NCBI GenBank assembly: GCA_963971305.1
Contig: OZ020303.1
Coordinates: 33,096,106 to 33,160,105 of the forward strand
Direction of reading: 5' to 3'
Origin: Arcuatula senhousia
Lineage: Eukaryota > Mollusca > Bivalvia > Mytilida > Mytilidae
DNA length: 64,000 bases
The notes under the pieces were generated by a model that worked only from the letters and a program-made list of their open reading frames with translations, made no database searches and was not told the origin of the DNA. The translations under genes were made by a program, and so were the position numbers. Shown one piece after another: positions 12,061 to 25,200 of the stretch. How positions within the stretch are numbered: the first letter of the stretch is position 1; every line of letters starts with the position of its first letter.

Positions 12061-13829
12061 CTTGTCATAATGAGAGTGAACTTAGGATGCATGAAGCTTG
12101 TCAAAAACATCAAAATATTTGTACGCCTTAAAAATTATCTATTCCATTGTTTTCGAATACCCTTTCACAGTATCCAAATATATTTTCCTTCATTCTGATT
12201 AAGGAAAGAGAGAGAACTTTGGAAATGTAGATTAGAGAAGCAGAGATAAAACGAGATACGATGGATTTTTTGTTAATTTGGGTATCCAGTACATTCATGA
12301 ATAATGTAACTTATAGTGTGTCGGGGCAACTCGAAGTGCTGTGGTCGCTATGATATGATCGCTAATAATACCGATCAGTAGATTGCACGTGAACGAAAGT
12401 GTTCGAACTTTTTATTTCGTGCATTAAAACCTCAAGGTAATACTTTCGTCATAACACTGCAACAATGTTGGTAGCTTTATCGGCGGGAACAAACACATAT
12501 CACGAATCAAGTAAACATATTTTTTACTTTATTAATTTAGGTAAGTATTGGATCTAAAAATGTGACATTGTTGCTGATTCTGAGCTGAACAAATGTCATA
12601 ACTTTATTATTGAAATGGTCTGGAAGTTTAGAGTCTGCCCCTTCTTCTTATCCAAATTTTGCAATAAGAGAGAATGGAAATTTTGATGCAGTTTAGGCAG
12701 GAATTCCAATTAATTTTTGTAGGTGGTAGAAATTTTGGTCATTTTTCAAGAAATTCATGTTTCTTGGGTCGCTGACGGTTGTAAGGTCCTCAGTAACAAC
12801 CTGATAACAAGGAGCATATCTGAAACCAGATTAAGCTTACCCTGGCAGGACAACAGAATATTCGTGTCTAGTTCTTCAACAGTGGTAGTGCAGGCATTGT
12901 TAAAAATAATGCTTCGTGTAAGTTTTTTTTATATTTATTAGATACAATAGACGGTCAAGTATTAAGATGAGATTTTTAATATTCGAATCCATAAATTTAC
13001 TAGATATATATTATGAAGTCAAATCATCTATTAATGTATGTTTATTTTATAAAATGTCCAACGGTTGAACCTTATGTCTTATGGGTGGTCAAATTAGGGA
13101 AACAGTTTACAGTAACAAAAAGAAGTGATAATGAGTGTACCTTTGTGTAATGAACTTGCATGAAATATTGTATTACGTTTCAAACGGATACTATTTTATC
13201 TAGATTTTGGTATAGAACATTAATTACACTACAGATGATGCCGTCCATTTCTTTTAAAGATTTTGATAAAATCAGTAAAACTTAAGTCATGGCGATGTTA
13301 TTTTCTGACAATACGGTTTATTCGTTTACTATGCGACCGTTTGTTCTGTCTACGAGGAATTGTTAAATTCATTACATTTATATTAGCTAGATATGTTTCC
13401 CTGTCCCATGATGATATCGTTAAGACCAAGAAATTATTACGTCTGTTAATTTGTGATCCTATCAAGTTCAGCAAGTCGTCATTCCCTACGAAACTGCTTA
13501 AATTTGAATTTCTATAAATAGTTTCAAGAGTCTGAACTTTAATATATTTTAAGTTGTGGTGATCATGGTTATGTTTGTTTTAATGTTGATAAAGATAGCA
13601 TTTATACCTTTTAAAGCGACGAAAAGGATGTTCCCTTCGACAAGTTCCTACCAGTCATGCCAGTCTCAACAACAAAATGTTACAATTAGGTAGGGATCAA
13701 GTTATTAGATAAGTTTTATTTGTTGTTTGTCAATCTTAATTAGTTTTGTAGAGAAATTTCGTCCATTTGTACTCGATGTAATCAATATCCACGCTCGTTT
13801 GGAAGATAGAAATTCCAAATTTGTTTACA
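12061..13829. other. Non-coding upstream region of the bHLH gene
   Basis: No coding domain seen; the 84-codon frame at 13263-13517 is not recognised. A perfect CACGTG E-box lies at 12386-12391, about 3.8 kb upstream of the bHLH start codon. One hexamer in this much sequence may be chance. Confidence 0.4.
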
Positions 13830-14075
13830 AACTGAAATTTTCTAGACAGCACTTTTTATACGTCGAGACAAACAATTAACACTTCCAAGTCAGGTATACA
13901 TTATGCATCGAAAAAAATAAAGGTGTTAAAGATCAAAGTTCTACTTAAGAAAAATAAAGTAACCATCTCTTATAATTTCACGTTATTAACAATGTGAGAC
14001 CCAGGGTGTGACACAACCTGAAATTAAAAATAAATGCATATTTGTCAGTATCTGAAATATTCCCATGAGGAATAG
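13830..14075 (-). repeat. Partial inverted copy of the 2.4-kb unit
   Basis: The reverse complement matches about 7100-7300 of the first unit: cgtcgagacaaacaatta, then a tcacgtt/caatgtga junction, then the region around a ctgaaat block. Divergence is clearly higher than between the tandem copies, so this is an older copy. Confidence 0.7.
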
Positions 14076-14800
14076 GCCAAAATGTTCGACCTTAATAGTG
14101 ATGGAAGCAAAGAGGCACCAATTGGGGCTTTCGAGTGTCAAAAGTCTGAAAGGGCAACGACAAAACCAGAAAAAAACAATAGAGTACGAAAAACACAAAA
14201 CAACCGAACAGAAATCAAGAAAGCAAAATCAAGTCGTAACGAGAGTGAACTCGAGTGCTCCAGGAGAGTAAGCAGCTCCTGCTTGCTATAACACACTTGG
14301 TCTGCCAATTGTCATTCCAGTTAAGGAAGACAAAACAAAAGCATATGACTAAATACCATAATTGTCCATGAGCGCATTATGTCTTCCGTAAAATTTCTTC
14401 AACGAAGACAGCAACTGAGGAGCAATATAACCCTGTGTTAGCATTTTTTTGTCAGATGTGACGCTCTGCCAAGGATATCAATGTAATTCTTGCAACTCTG
14501 GAGTAACGAATAAATTGTGAGACGTGAACTCCATTAGCTGGAGCGGACGGAGTGTTGCTACACAAGAAGGGATAATTGACAATTGGAATGCTGAAGTCAT
14601 GACGTTTGTCATAGAGTCTTGTTGAAGGTTTTCCTTGCGAGCTTATTACCGAATGTAGATCTAAGTAAATATGAAGCAGACATCCAAGAATTCGTATTGT
14701 CCTTTATCTCAAGTTCCCAAAGATATATGAAATGTAGAAAATCCACAAATTGAGAATTATTCAGTGAAAGGAAATGTAAAAATGACAGTGAAAGCAATGT
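14076..14800 (-). pseudogene. Penelope-like RT fragment with 3' trailer
   Basis: Read on the minus strand, 14797-14609 includes LSLNNSQFVDFLHFIY, LEIKDNTNSWMSASYL, the segment after the catalytic YIDD. About 14540-14370 continues with YIDILGRASHLT, then LLSSLKKFYGRH. 14300-14076 is the family trailer (plus strand aggcaccaattggggctttc). The palm upstream of this is absent, so the copy is 5'-truncated and has frame breaks. Confidence 0.75.
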
Positions 14801-16121
14801 CAGATTTTGTAAGTAAGACCTTTTAAATCCCCTGAGATAAAGGTCAAACCCTCCATATACCTCCTTTTTCTAGTGGTGGTCAAAATCGTTAAAATTCTAA
14901 AACTACTCATTCTACTACTTATCCCAGTCTTTATTCGAATATTTGCCTTTGCCTGAGTCCCTGTATGTGTTGCAAAGACTCTATGTCTAATTGAATACTT
15001 TAAGGAATATTTCAAAGGTTTGCCTTTTATATGACAAACTTAAGAGTACTTTCTGGTGACTTTTTTCTATAAAGATACTGGAAGGTCCATATTTTTGCTC
15101 CCACCATTAAGATGTTGGTTGAGGGGCAATACGAGTAGACATATACACACATTTGGTTCAAAATAAATATATAAAAGGTCCCCATATTATTTTTTTTTAC
15201 GATTTTGTGAAGCTGTTACTCTCAGTTGTGGATTCTTTCTAACGATAAGAAAAAGAAGATAGTTCATCAGTTGCTGTGATTTGCCGATATAAAGCTAATT
15301 TTCTCGGTATATTTATTTTTAATTGCGCGTGTTAGTCGTTTTGATAACTTGAAAATTAGGACGGATCCAAAGCATCAAGCTGATTTTAAAAATTGGAGAA
15401 GGTAAAAGTACCCACTACAGGTCGCTTTAAAGACAGAAATAAAAAGGGACCAATTGACCAAACCAGTTTTAATATCAAATTGGTTAATAAGGATACTTAT
15501 CATTTGCATATTATAGTTTTGTTTTTCAAAGAAGCAGAGGAACAAACGGGGAATCCGTGTGTCGAAAGTCCAAAATGACAGAGACAAGACCAGTAAACAT
15601 CAATGAGGACAGGAGGAAAAAACAGAGAACACAAACACAAATATTGAAAACCAACTGAATAGCAATCAACAACGCGAACTCAAGTCGAAACGAGACTAAC
15701 TCGGGTGATCCGGAAGAGTAAGTAGTTCCTGAAAACTATAAAAAAATCAAATATTTTGGAATTTTGAAAGGGTTATATCTCTCTACTTTCTTTAAATATT
15801 CTGATCAAGCAGTATTTCCCGATTAAAGTAGTCGTCCACTGTCCCCCGATGCAATTTTCAGCTTCTTGAAAAATTAGGAAAAAGAAAAATAATGATGCCA
15901 ATGTATAAAACAAGAATGCATTAGTATGTCACATAGTAATTTATTATTAACTTTCACCCTAACTAACTTTCACAAAAATCTAAAAATATCCTAAAAGTAA
16001 TGAAAATAATACTCACAACAAAATAGTTTTCTTTGACACAAAAGTATGAAACGAAATAATAATTTTGTACGAATACCCGCACGGCTACTCGTGACAAACT
16101 GTTTGTTCTCGGAAATATCAC
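14801..16121. other. Non-coding; contains one more PLE trailer fragment
   Basis: 15515-15730 is another minus-strand copy of the PLE 3' trailer (plus strand cagtaaacatcaatgaggac, then cgcgaactcaagtcgaaac). Upstream, 14801-15400 shows no recognised family. 15770-16121 is AT-rich sequence leading into the bHLH promoter. Confidence 0.55.
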
Positions 16122-16144
16122 TACGTCACATGAATGTATTTAAA
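16122..16144 (+). promoter_or_regulatory. Putative core promoter of the bHLH gene
   Basis: TACGTCA (16122-16128) is a CRE-like site. TATTTAAA (16137-16144) is TATA-like and would place transcription start near 16170, about 60 bp before the ATG at 16229. CREB sites are common in clock-gene promoters. Assignment is by motif and distance only. Confidence 0.4.
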
Positions 16145-16228
16145 GGCCGTGATATTCATTTACAAATATACTAGTTTGCAACTGCAGTGAAGTAAACTTG
16201 TATTGGATTCAAGTAGTCAATAGCTAAA

Positions 16229-19200
16229 ATGAATACTAGTGGAAATATACAAAATGATGTTGTTATGGAAGAAAGTGCAGCTAAGAAGATAAAATTGGAA
16301 ATTGCTGAACGGTAAGCCAAACAAACAGGTTGGGCAAAACCCACCAAATGGCAAGTACTTGCCCAAATGGAATACAACCTCTCAAATGAGTTACTGTTTC
16401 ATTATGATAAAACAATAAATTATTTAGTAAAAAGGTGAGTTTTTGTTTAAGATGGCATTTCCAAATGAAATATGTGTTTATTTCGAAGTTGTAAGATTCT
16501 ATAGCATATGAAATGTGGAATTTAAGTCAATGTCAATAGTAGTGCCACTTTTTTCAAACAAGACATTTTTGAACACATTAATTTTCGTAGTAGAAAAATT
16601 ACTCCATTTCATATAGACATGTGCCATCTTGAACATGTTGAGTCAAAATGATCGTTTTGAAAAAAATATTTTTTAAGGGTATACGTAGTAACTTATTTTG
16701 GTCAATGCTCCCCGTTTGGAGATTTATGCCAAACCTGCCAAATATACAATATATATTTATTTTGTTTTATGCTTGATATTACAAGTTGAAAAATAATCGA
16801 GCTTCGATTGTTAATTTGACGTTAAAGTTTAACCATTGACGTTGCATTACTCAACAGGAAAATTAACGTTAAAAAGTTAACATTCAATTAAAATAAATGT
16901 TAAACGTTAAATTAACGTTATTTTTTTTTAACGTTAAACTTACGTGAATGAATATTAAATAAGTGTTACATTAACGTTGAATAAGTTTTTATGGAGTTTA
17001 ACATTAATTAAACGTTAAGACAATTTTCCTGTGTTTCACGTCTGTGAGTGATGAGATACGGATTTTTATCGCATCAAGTTCGATTTTGTCAAATTTGGAA
17101 ACGAGCATCTGCGACTTTCAAATGAAATCAAAACTTTCAAATGAAAAAAATATCTAATGAGTATCTAATATCTAATCGTGTGAAGTGGAATACCCAAAAT
17201 CATCCCACCACGTGAGAAAAAGATAATCTTGCGCAACAGTTTCAAAAGATGAAATAATCTTTTTTAATTTCTTCATATCTACATATTTTAAGTAATCACT
17301 TGGATACCATCACAGGAAAAAACTAATCACCTTTGTCCCCCAACACCATAAGGATTCAACATGCTCTGCAACTCGAGATGATTTCACTTAAAGCATTCAA
17401 AGTCAAGAAGTCATGATAATTGAGTATTTTTAGGGAGAAGTACAACAGATATAATCCTAGAACCACTAAAATATCTTCTAGTGAATTCGGGCTACCTGTT
17501 TAATTTTTTTGACAAATAACCGAGGGGACAACAGGTGTGTTTTGCTGATGTCTATTGAATTTTGCTTGTGTGAATTATATTCTGTATGCTTTGTTTTTTA
17601 TTTTAGGCCTCTCAATTTTGCCACATCACCAGAGGAGTATGATACAATAAAGAAGGAGCAAGTCTCAAGGGTAAGTTAAATTATTGATACTGACATTAAA
17701 CCTGCATTAAATTTCTTATGAATTAAAAATATATATATATATATTTTAAATTAATAAATCAATGCTAAAATTTGCCAGACAAGAATTTTGACACGTCGTC
17801 GAGATAAACAATTATCACTTAAAGTAGTATAATGCATAGGGAGAAATAGAAATGTAAAAGATCAAAGTTATATATCATTCTATATTTCACGTTGTCTTCA
17901 ACGTGACTCCAAGTAAGCCAGTCAATATAAAATAGTAAATAGCCATATTTATCCAATTTCTGAAATATTTGGTCCTTGTAATGAAAGTTTGGGCAGGGTT
18001 TGCTGTTTTTACCCTCGTAGATTATTGCTCTGTTGTTTGAAGATTCCTACATCATTATGATATTTTATGTGCAGGATTTAAGAATCTGGATGCGTTTTTT
18101 TCAAATATTTGATTCATTATTGACAACATTATAATTTTCAGTATCCTTTGTCCCATAAAATTATTGAAAAGAGGAGAAGAGATCGAATGAACAATGCCAT
18201 TGCAGACCTAAGTAGACTTATCCCACCCAGCTATCTGAAACATGTAAGTGACAGTAGACTTATCCCACCAAGTTATCTGAAACATGTAAGTGACAGAGGT
18301 CATTTTTTATGCTTCTTAGCTAGCTGCCAGTTCTTCTTCTTCCCGTCTAGAGAGTACTCAGTACTGAGTGTTATATCTCTGTGCATGCGTCAAACTGTAC
18401 AGTTAAAAGCAATCGTATTACTTCGAGTGTTCTCTACGTCCCGTTAATTTCTTGTTGTCCTTTTGTCTCAGGTTCTCTCTTGTTGAATTGGACTTCTATC
18501 GATTTGATTTTTACTGTGTGTTAGTTTATGCTTTGTTATTGATTATCATATGCATGGGGGAAGATTGGCGCCAAAAAATAGTTCAAATATTTTAAATGTG
18601 CTTATGTTTGTATTTTGTCGAATTTATGTTAATTGGTTTTTTTTAAGAAGTGAGTCTTTCATTGCACTTTAGGATTGGGCTTGAATCATATGTAGTTTAT
18701 TTTCAATCCAGGGCCAATTGAAAAACAGCTAGCAAGCAGCGAACACTGGTCACATTGATGGCTGCTGGCTGTTTTCCATTGTGGATTTTTAAATTGTCGT
18801 TTATATTGTAGGTTGTGTCATGTACACTTATTCCACATCTCATTATCTTCAATAGTGTACTTTTGTGTAAAAACAATTTTTACTCATAAAACATTTAACA
18901 ACTTACATATTTTTAATTAAAATTTTTACACCCAGTCTTGTGGATAAAGGTTAAGGAAATACTTGCTCTTTTATAATATTTGTATGTTTATTTATTTACA
19001 TGCATCACAATTTGTAAAACAAGTTTGCTAACTGTTTTGAATACATTTGCTATTTATCTATAATACGATTGGCGTCAAAAATATGTTAAATCCTAACATT
19101 CTTATTTTTATTACAGAGTCAAGGTCGTATTGGAACGACAGAGATCATAGAGACGGCATCAAAATTGATCAGAAATTTGCTCAACTTGCTTAATTGTACA

Positions 19201-22200
19201 GGTACAGTAATTTTTAGTTTCCCGTGATTCTTGCATGGTCATTCTGTCTACCAAATTACAGATAATTCGTTCAAATCCTCCATTTTTCCTTGGGAAAAGT
19301 ATGTTATCTTCATAAAAATTTTCAGCCAAATTTATATGGAAACCTCTTTCTGCCTCGGTTGCTGTCGTTTGAAACTTCCTCTTTTGGAAATTTTGTATCC
19401 ACCCCTGTTGGTTTACAATTTGTACACTTGCACCAACCATTCCCAGAAGTGAAATTCAAACCTGTACAGGTGTGTAGTGACTCTTCCCTTTATCATGTTG
19501 TTATGATAACGATGAGAAAGTAAATTGAAGGTGGTCATTTAAAAGCAGAAATGTTCGTTTGTCTTCGTAGTGTTAATCTGGGGATTGTCACAAAATAGAT
19601 ATTCCAGTCAGGTAAATTCTTGCATGCATGTTCAAATTTGGAATCTGGTCTCTATAGCATAACTTTTGAAGGCCTAAATATATTCTAATTTAAGTAGCAT
19701 ATATTAAATCTTATGCGACAAAATCAAATAAACAATATAACAGTAGAAATACCTGATGAACATATTTTTTTACTTGGATAATGTATGTTTTGGCTTTGAA
19801 TATATCTAATTAGGAGTCCTTTACCGTTAATACTATCGATTGTTTTGAAAAGTAACTTATAACAATAACTTGTTTTGGAAATATTTTCAATTTTTGTTGT
19901 CATTTAATTGTTCGTAGTGATCAGTATGTTGACAAAATTCTTCAAGTTATGTTTTTCGAAAAGACTCGCACGTCTTGCTACAGAGCAGAAAATGAGCCTC
20001 ATCCTCTTTTGACGAATACTTAACGTTTTATATAAAATGTTCATATGCCAAATTTTCGTCGCACTTTTTCAGGCAACTACATGCCACAGCCTTTTGATAT
20101 TTGGTATGTAGCTTCATCGCATAGTTCTATAAGATGTAAAGGGATTTTATGCCCGAAAAATAACTACTTCTTGTTTGACGAATACTTAACGTTTTATATA
20201 TAATGGACATAGATGCCAAATTTTCGTCACAGTTTTCCAGGCAACTACATGCCACAGCCTGTTGATATTTGGTATGTAGCTTCATCGCATAGTACTATAA
20301 GGTGTAAAGGGATTTTATGCCCGAAAAATAACTACTTCTTGTTTGACGAATACTTAACGTTTTATATATAATGGACATAGATGCCAAATTTTCGTCACAG
20401 TTTTCCAGGCAACTACATGCCACAGCCTCTTGATATTTGGTATGAAGCTTCATTGCATAGAACTATAACAGAAAATAATGAGATGTGGAATAAGTGTACG
20501 CGACACAGCCCACAACTTAACGGCAATTCAGAAAAACCACAATGGACAACCGCCAGCAGCCTTCAACGAGGCCACTTGGCACTGCTCGCGGTTCTGCGAT
20601 TGGCCCATGGTCTAAATGAAATGCATATAATTCAAATCCGGCCCTGAAATAGTCACGGATAGACCCCCTTCTTAAACAAGGAACAGAAAACATTAAATAG
20701 ACAAATACAAACGAAAGCTTTGTCAAAGATTCCTGGCTTAGGACAGGCACATGTAATATGTGGCGGGGTTAAACTAGTTTTTTGGGCCCAACCTTCCCCC
20801 TATCAATATTCTTAGACAAAGCAAAAAAACGAAACACACAATAAAAATCAAATCGATCAAAGTCCAATTCCACTAGAGAGAACCTAAGACAAAAACAAGA
20901 ACAAACAAAAGGACGGTAAAGGAACTCTCTATAGAACACTCGCTGTTACTGACAGCTAGCTGAGAATCATCAATCGACTGATGTAAAAAAAATCAAACGT
21001 ATCGATTTCAAATCCGACACAACACTTCAAACAATAATGATTTAGTGAAGTGTCATCACACAAAATCGACATGCTTGATCTCTATAATGCTTAAAAATGA
21101 CAATAGTAAATACGTTTATGGAAGTTTTAAAGTAAGTATCAAACTATCAATATTTCTGCCAAAAAAACACTAAATTTAAAGATTTAACCAAAATATTAAA
21201 TTCATATCCTTTCCGTAATAAATTTTGAAGCCAATAAGGTGTAAGGCGATTTTATGCTCGAAAATTAATCAGTGCCTGTTTGGCGAACAAACATAGATAC
21301 GCAGGCGACATATGCCTTCCGGTGAAGGCTCCATCTAGTTTTCTAAGAGTTTTTAAGGCATTTTAAGGAAATCTTAACATGGCAAAAAAGGAAAAACAAG
21401 GTAATGTTTGGTTGGTAAACGATCTTTGCAGAGCTCATGATTTTCTTGCCAGAGTCATCTCTCTTTCAGTGTCTGACAGATTTAAAAAAAATAAAAATGT
21501 TTTATTAGTATTGTTATTCTTGAAAGGGAAAAAATTAGTAAATAGAGAGTACTCATTTGTATGTTTTATAAGTAAATTCCATCATTTATTCTTATCATAT
21601 TTTCATGGTATTTATTCTTTGGATTTCATACAGCACAAAATAAAGTAAGATAAAATAAATACAGTTGTATAACCTTTCCCTAACGACTACATACAAGACA
21701 TTGACTATTCTTCTAAAAATGTTAAATGAGCAGTGATAAAACAATTCATAGTTAAAAAAAAAAGAATTAAATTCAAATTATATTTTTTGAACTGTGCATT
21801 CTGGTAAGCAAAATAGAAAAAAAAAGGATTGTTTTTCTACATTCAAGTTTAAATTGTGTCCTAATAATACATTGATAAGCTTTTTATAAAATCTAGATTT
21901 AAAGCATGTATAAGAGGTTGCATCTTAAATATTTTGATTGAGAAGGAATTATTTTTTTGTGTCAAATAAATATGAATAATTGTAAAGTTTTATCTGGACT
22001 GAACAGTATTGAACAGTTCATTAGTAGCTCTAACATTAAAAATAAATATAGTAGTAGTTTCTATACTAAAGTAAAGTTAAGCATTCGATTAATAGATTTT
22101 ATATGTTTTCTATTTAAGATTGTGGTGATTTTTGGTTATAAAGTCATCAATTTCTGGCCACTTTAAATATCTTACATGTACATTTTCCGAACATAAAGTA

Positions 22201-25200
22201 ATTTCAAAGAAAGTAACTTGAAGCAAGACAAGCAATTTATAATGGATGCACAGCGATTATTCGTCATTGATATGTGGTCGTCAATTTTTGTGTCTGAATA
22301 AAATAAAACCAGACTATTTGAACAATGAAAAGAACATTTCTCAAATGAACATACTAAAATAGTGTATAAGATGTCTAGATATATACAAGCCCAAAAAAGA
22401 AACGATACCCAGTTACTTTTAAAAATTTAGTTCATATCTGAAAGGGAAATATAATGTACAAAATAAACATGTATAAACATTATTTTAACAATGCTTTGAA
22501 GGAAAACAAGTTTTGGAAAATAATCGAGTATGACGTCATAAGACGTCTTTAAAATTTTGTTGATTTTTAAAAAAAAAAGACAATCACCATAGAATTACTG
22601 GGAAAATCGTAAACATTTTGACATAAAGTTATTCTTGCAATGATGGATGTCGAATGGTGAAAGAGAATAATTTTCCCAAATGCCTTAAAAACATTTTAAT
22701 TTTTTATTGCAAAAATGCAATTTTTTTACCAATTTTTGTTTGAAAGTTTAAATCATCAATAGCTGGATTGATTGGCAGACAAAATCATCCAAAACATTTC
22801 CAATAAATTTTTGTAACCTTTAATTTTCAAAAATTTGAAATAACGTGCAAAAAACCTTAATTTTGCACAAAAAGTGCAATAAACAGAAAGGAGGAAATTT
22901 CGGTTATTATTGGTTTGTTAAATGACTTTTTTTTATTTTTTTCTCTTGTTTTTGTCATCTTCTAGGTCTTTGCGTCAAAACGTTTTTGTTTTAATCCTCT
23001 GACAATCAGTTTCAGCTCCGTACTGAACCTTCAACATCAATGTGTTAGCGATTTTTACCAAATTTTCAACTTTCAATTTCTACAGACCTTAACTCGCAAG
23101 CTCCCAACACCATTTGTCCTGGTTTGTATTCATCATTTTTTCTGCAGATGTAGTCCAATATGTTATTCCCTCGTTATGTGCAAAATATTGTACGACAATT
23201 ATCTATTGTTTTGAAAAGATGACATTTTTATTTTGGTATCGTTTCTTGTTTTGGCCAGTATATTTTTTCTTCTTCAAATTTCTTGTGAGAAATGTGAATC
23301 TCTTTTCAGATCAGGTCTTACTCCAACCATTATGTTAAATGATAGGTTATGTCTGTCCTCTGTGAGCCTAAATGATTTTTATTTTATTTTGATGTGGTAT
23401 AATTTTTGTTTGATATAATGATAGGAACGTGTTGTCTTTGTTGGTCATAAATTTCAGCCATTTTCAGCCCAAGAATAAGGTTTGTTGATCTTGATGTATT
23501 TTTCAGGTTTATCTGTTTGTTTTATTTTTTGTTTTACTTCTTTTATAGTTTACCCTAAACGCTCATACGTAGGAAGCTTGGATGAGTTTACATTAATTTG
23601 TGCATCTTTAAACGATCAGTAATTTTTCTAAAGATTTTTATTTTATATTTTAAGTTTAATAATTTTACTTATTACTTTTTTATTTAAATAGATTTTTCCT
23701 GACTATTTATTTGCTTGTATTTTTTATCAATTTTTGTTGACGTGTCTTAAGTTTCCATTTTACCTCTATCAAAGATTTTAATCATTTTTTTTTCGTAATT
23801 TGATTTAAAAATAACACATATTTCTATATTTATATTCTATTGACGATGTCGTTTCACTTGACAATTTTTGATTTTTATATCCTAAGGGACTTGAGATAAA
23901 GGACAAAACGGATTCGAGGAAGTCATATTTAGGTTTGCATCTCAAAATAGACTCTCAATGAAAACTTTCAACAAAGCTATATGGCAGACCTGATGGCTGA
24001 GGCTTTCCAGTTGTCAACTTTCCCTTCTTGTGCAGCAACGTGTCACAATTGATTCTTTGCTACAAAGCTTGCGGGAAATACATCGATTTCCTTGGCAGAG
24101 CGTCACGTTTGACGCAAAAATTGCTGACACAGGGTTATATTGCTCCTCAGTTGCTGTCTTCACTCAAGAAAATTACGGTAGACACCTTTCACTCGTAGAC
24201 AAATGTAGGGTTTCTGTCTCGCGGATGTGCTGGTGTTGATTTGTTACCGGTATATAGTTTTGTTTTGTTTTCTTTTACCGGATTTGATACACTGGATTTG
24301 ACTTTAGCAGTGCGACGAGTGTGCTATAACAGGAAGGAACCGCTTACTCCTCTGGAGCATATTAGTTCATTCTTATTTCGATTTGAGTTCGCGTTGTTGA
24401 TTTCTGTAAGATTGATTTTGTGTTTTGTGTTTCCTCGTGCTGTTCTTGTTTGTGTTAACCGGTTTTGTCTCTGCCTATTTGGACTTTTGACAACCGAATG
24501 CCCAATTGGTGCCTCTTTTCTTTTTTATTTTTTCATTCATATTTTTCTGTGATAAATGTAATTTTCCCATGCCATTTTCTCATTAACCTTTTTTTCTTTA
24601 TAATTTTAGGGAACAATGTCCCTGAGTGTGAGAAAATTATGATTGATGAGGCCACATCAATTTCAGGAGCCCCAACAAGCTTTAATGGACAGGGATGCAA
24701 TCAATTTCAGTCCATCGGCATCTCAGAAAATAACATGGCCATGCTCAATCAAGATGATCAACTACGTACGCTGTTGTGTCCTATAGAGCAATCGTCAAGT
24801 TTGACATCAGGATACAGCAGTTCCAGTGCCCACTCTATGTCCGAATCATCGTACATCACAGTACAGTCTATACAGAGAGATATACCGGTATCTGAGAAAG
24901 AAGATTCATCAGGATCAAGAGGTAGCCCATGCTCAAGTGAGCAAAATTCATCATCAGAGTCTGAACAAAGCTGGAATCAAAGATGTCCAAAAAAGGCAGT
25001 CTACAAATTTAAACATTTCATTCAGAAAAGGTTTAACCAAGAAGAAAAGCCACATATCAAGAGTGAGTCTCCATCAACAGATTTACGGGAAGACGACAGG
25101 GAACAAGGATGTAAGAAGATAAAAGTGTTTGGATTAGAAAGTCTAGAATCGGACTCTTCCTGTTACTTGAGTTCCGAAAACAGTTCTACAAATAGTTTTT

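Noticed and set aside
17480..17505. Short plus-orientation match (ttcgggctacctgttta) to unit 1 inside the inverted copy
   Set aside because: About 18 bases only. It may be chance or a tiny inversion, and was not strong enough to report as a feature.
18286..18447. Read-through of exon 3 as the C-terminus of a short bHLH protein
   Set aside because: The continuation lies in a dispersed repeat after two good donors. Retained-intron transcripts are possible but there is no support in the sequence.
24465..24609. Upstream extension of the last cwo exon from an ATG at 24465
   Set aside because: This part is PLE trailer and pyrimidine-rich intron end. The acceptor at 24608-24609 joins exon 4 in the correct phase.
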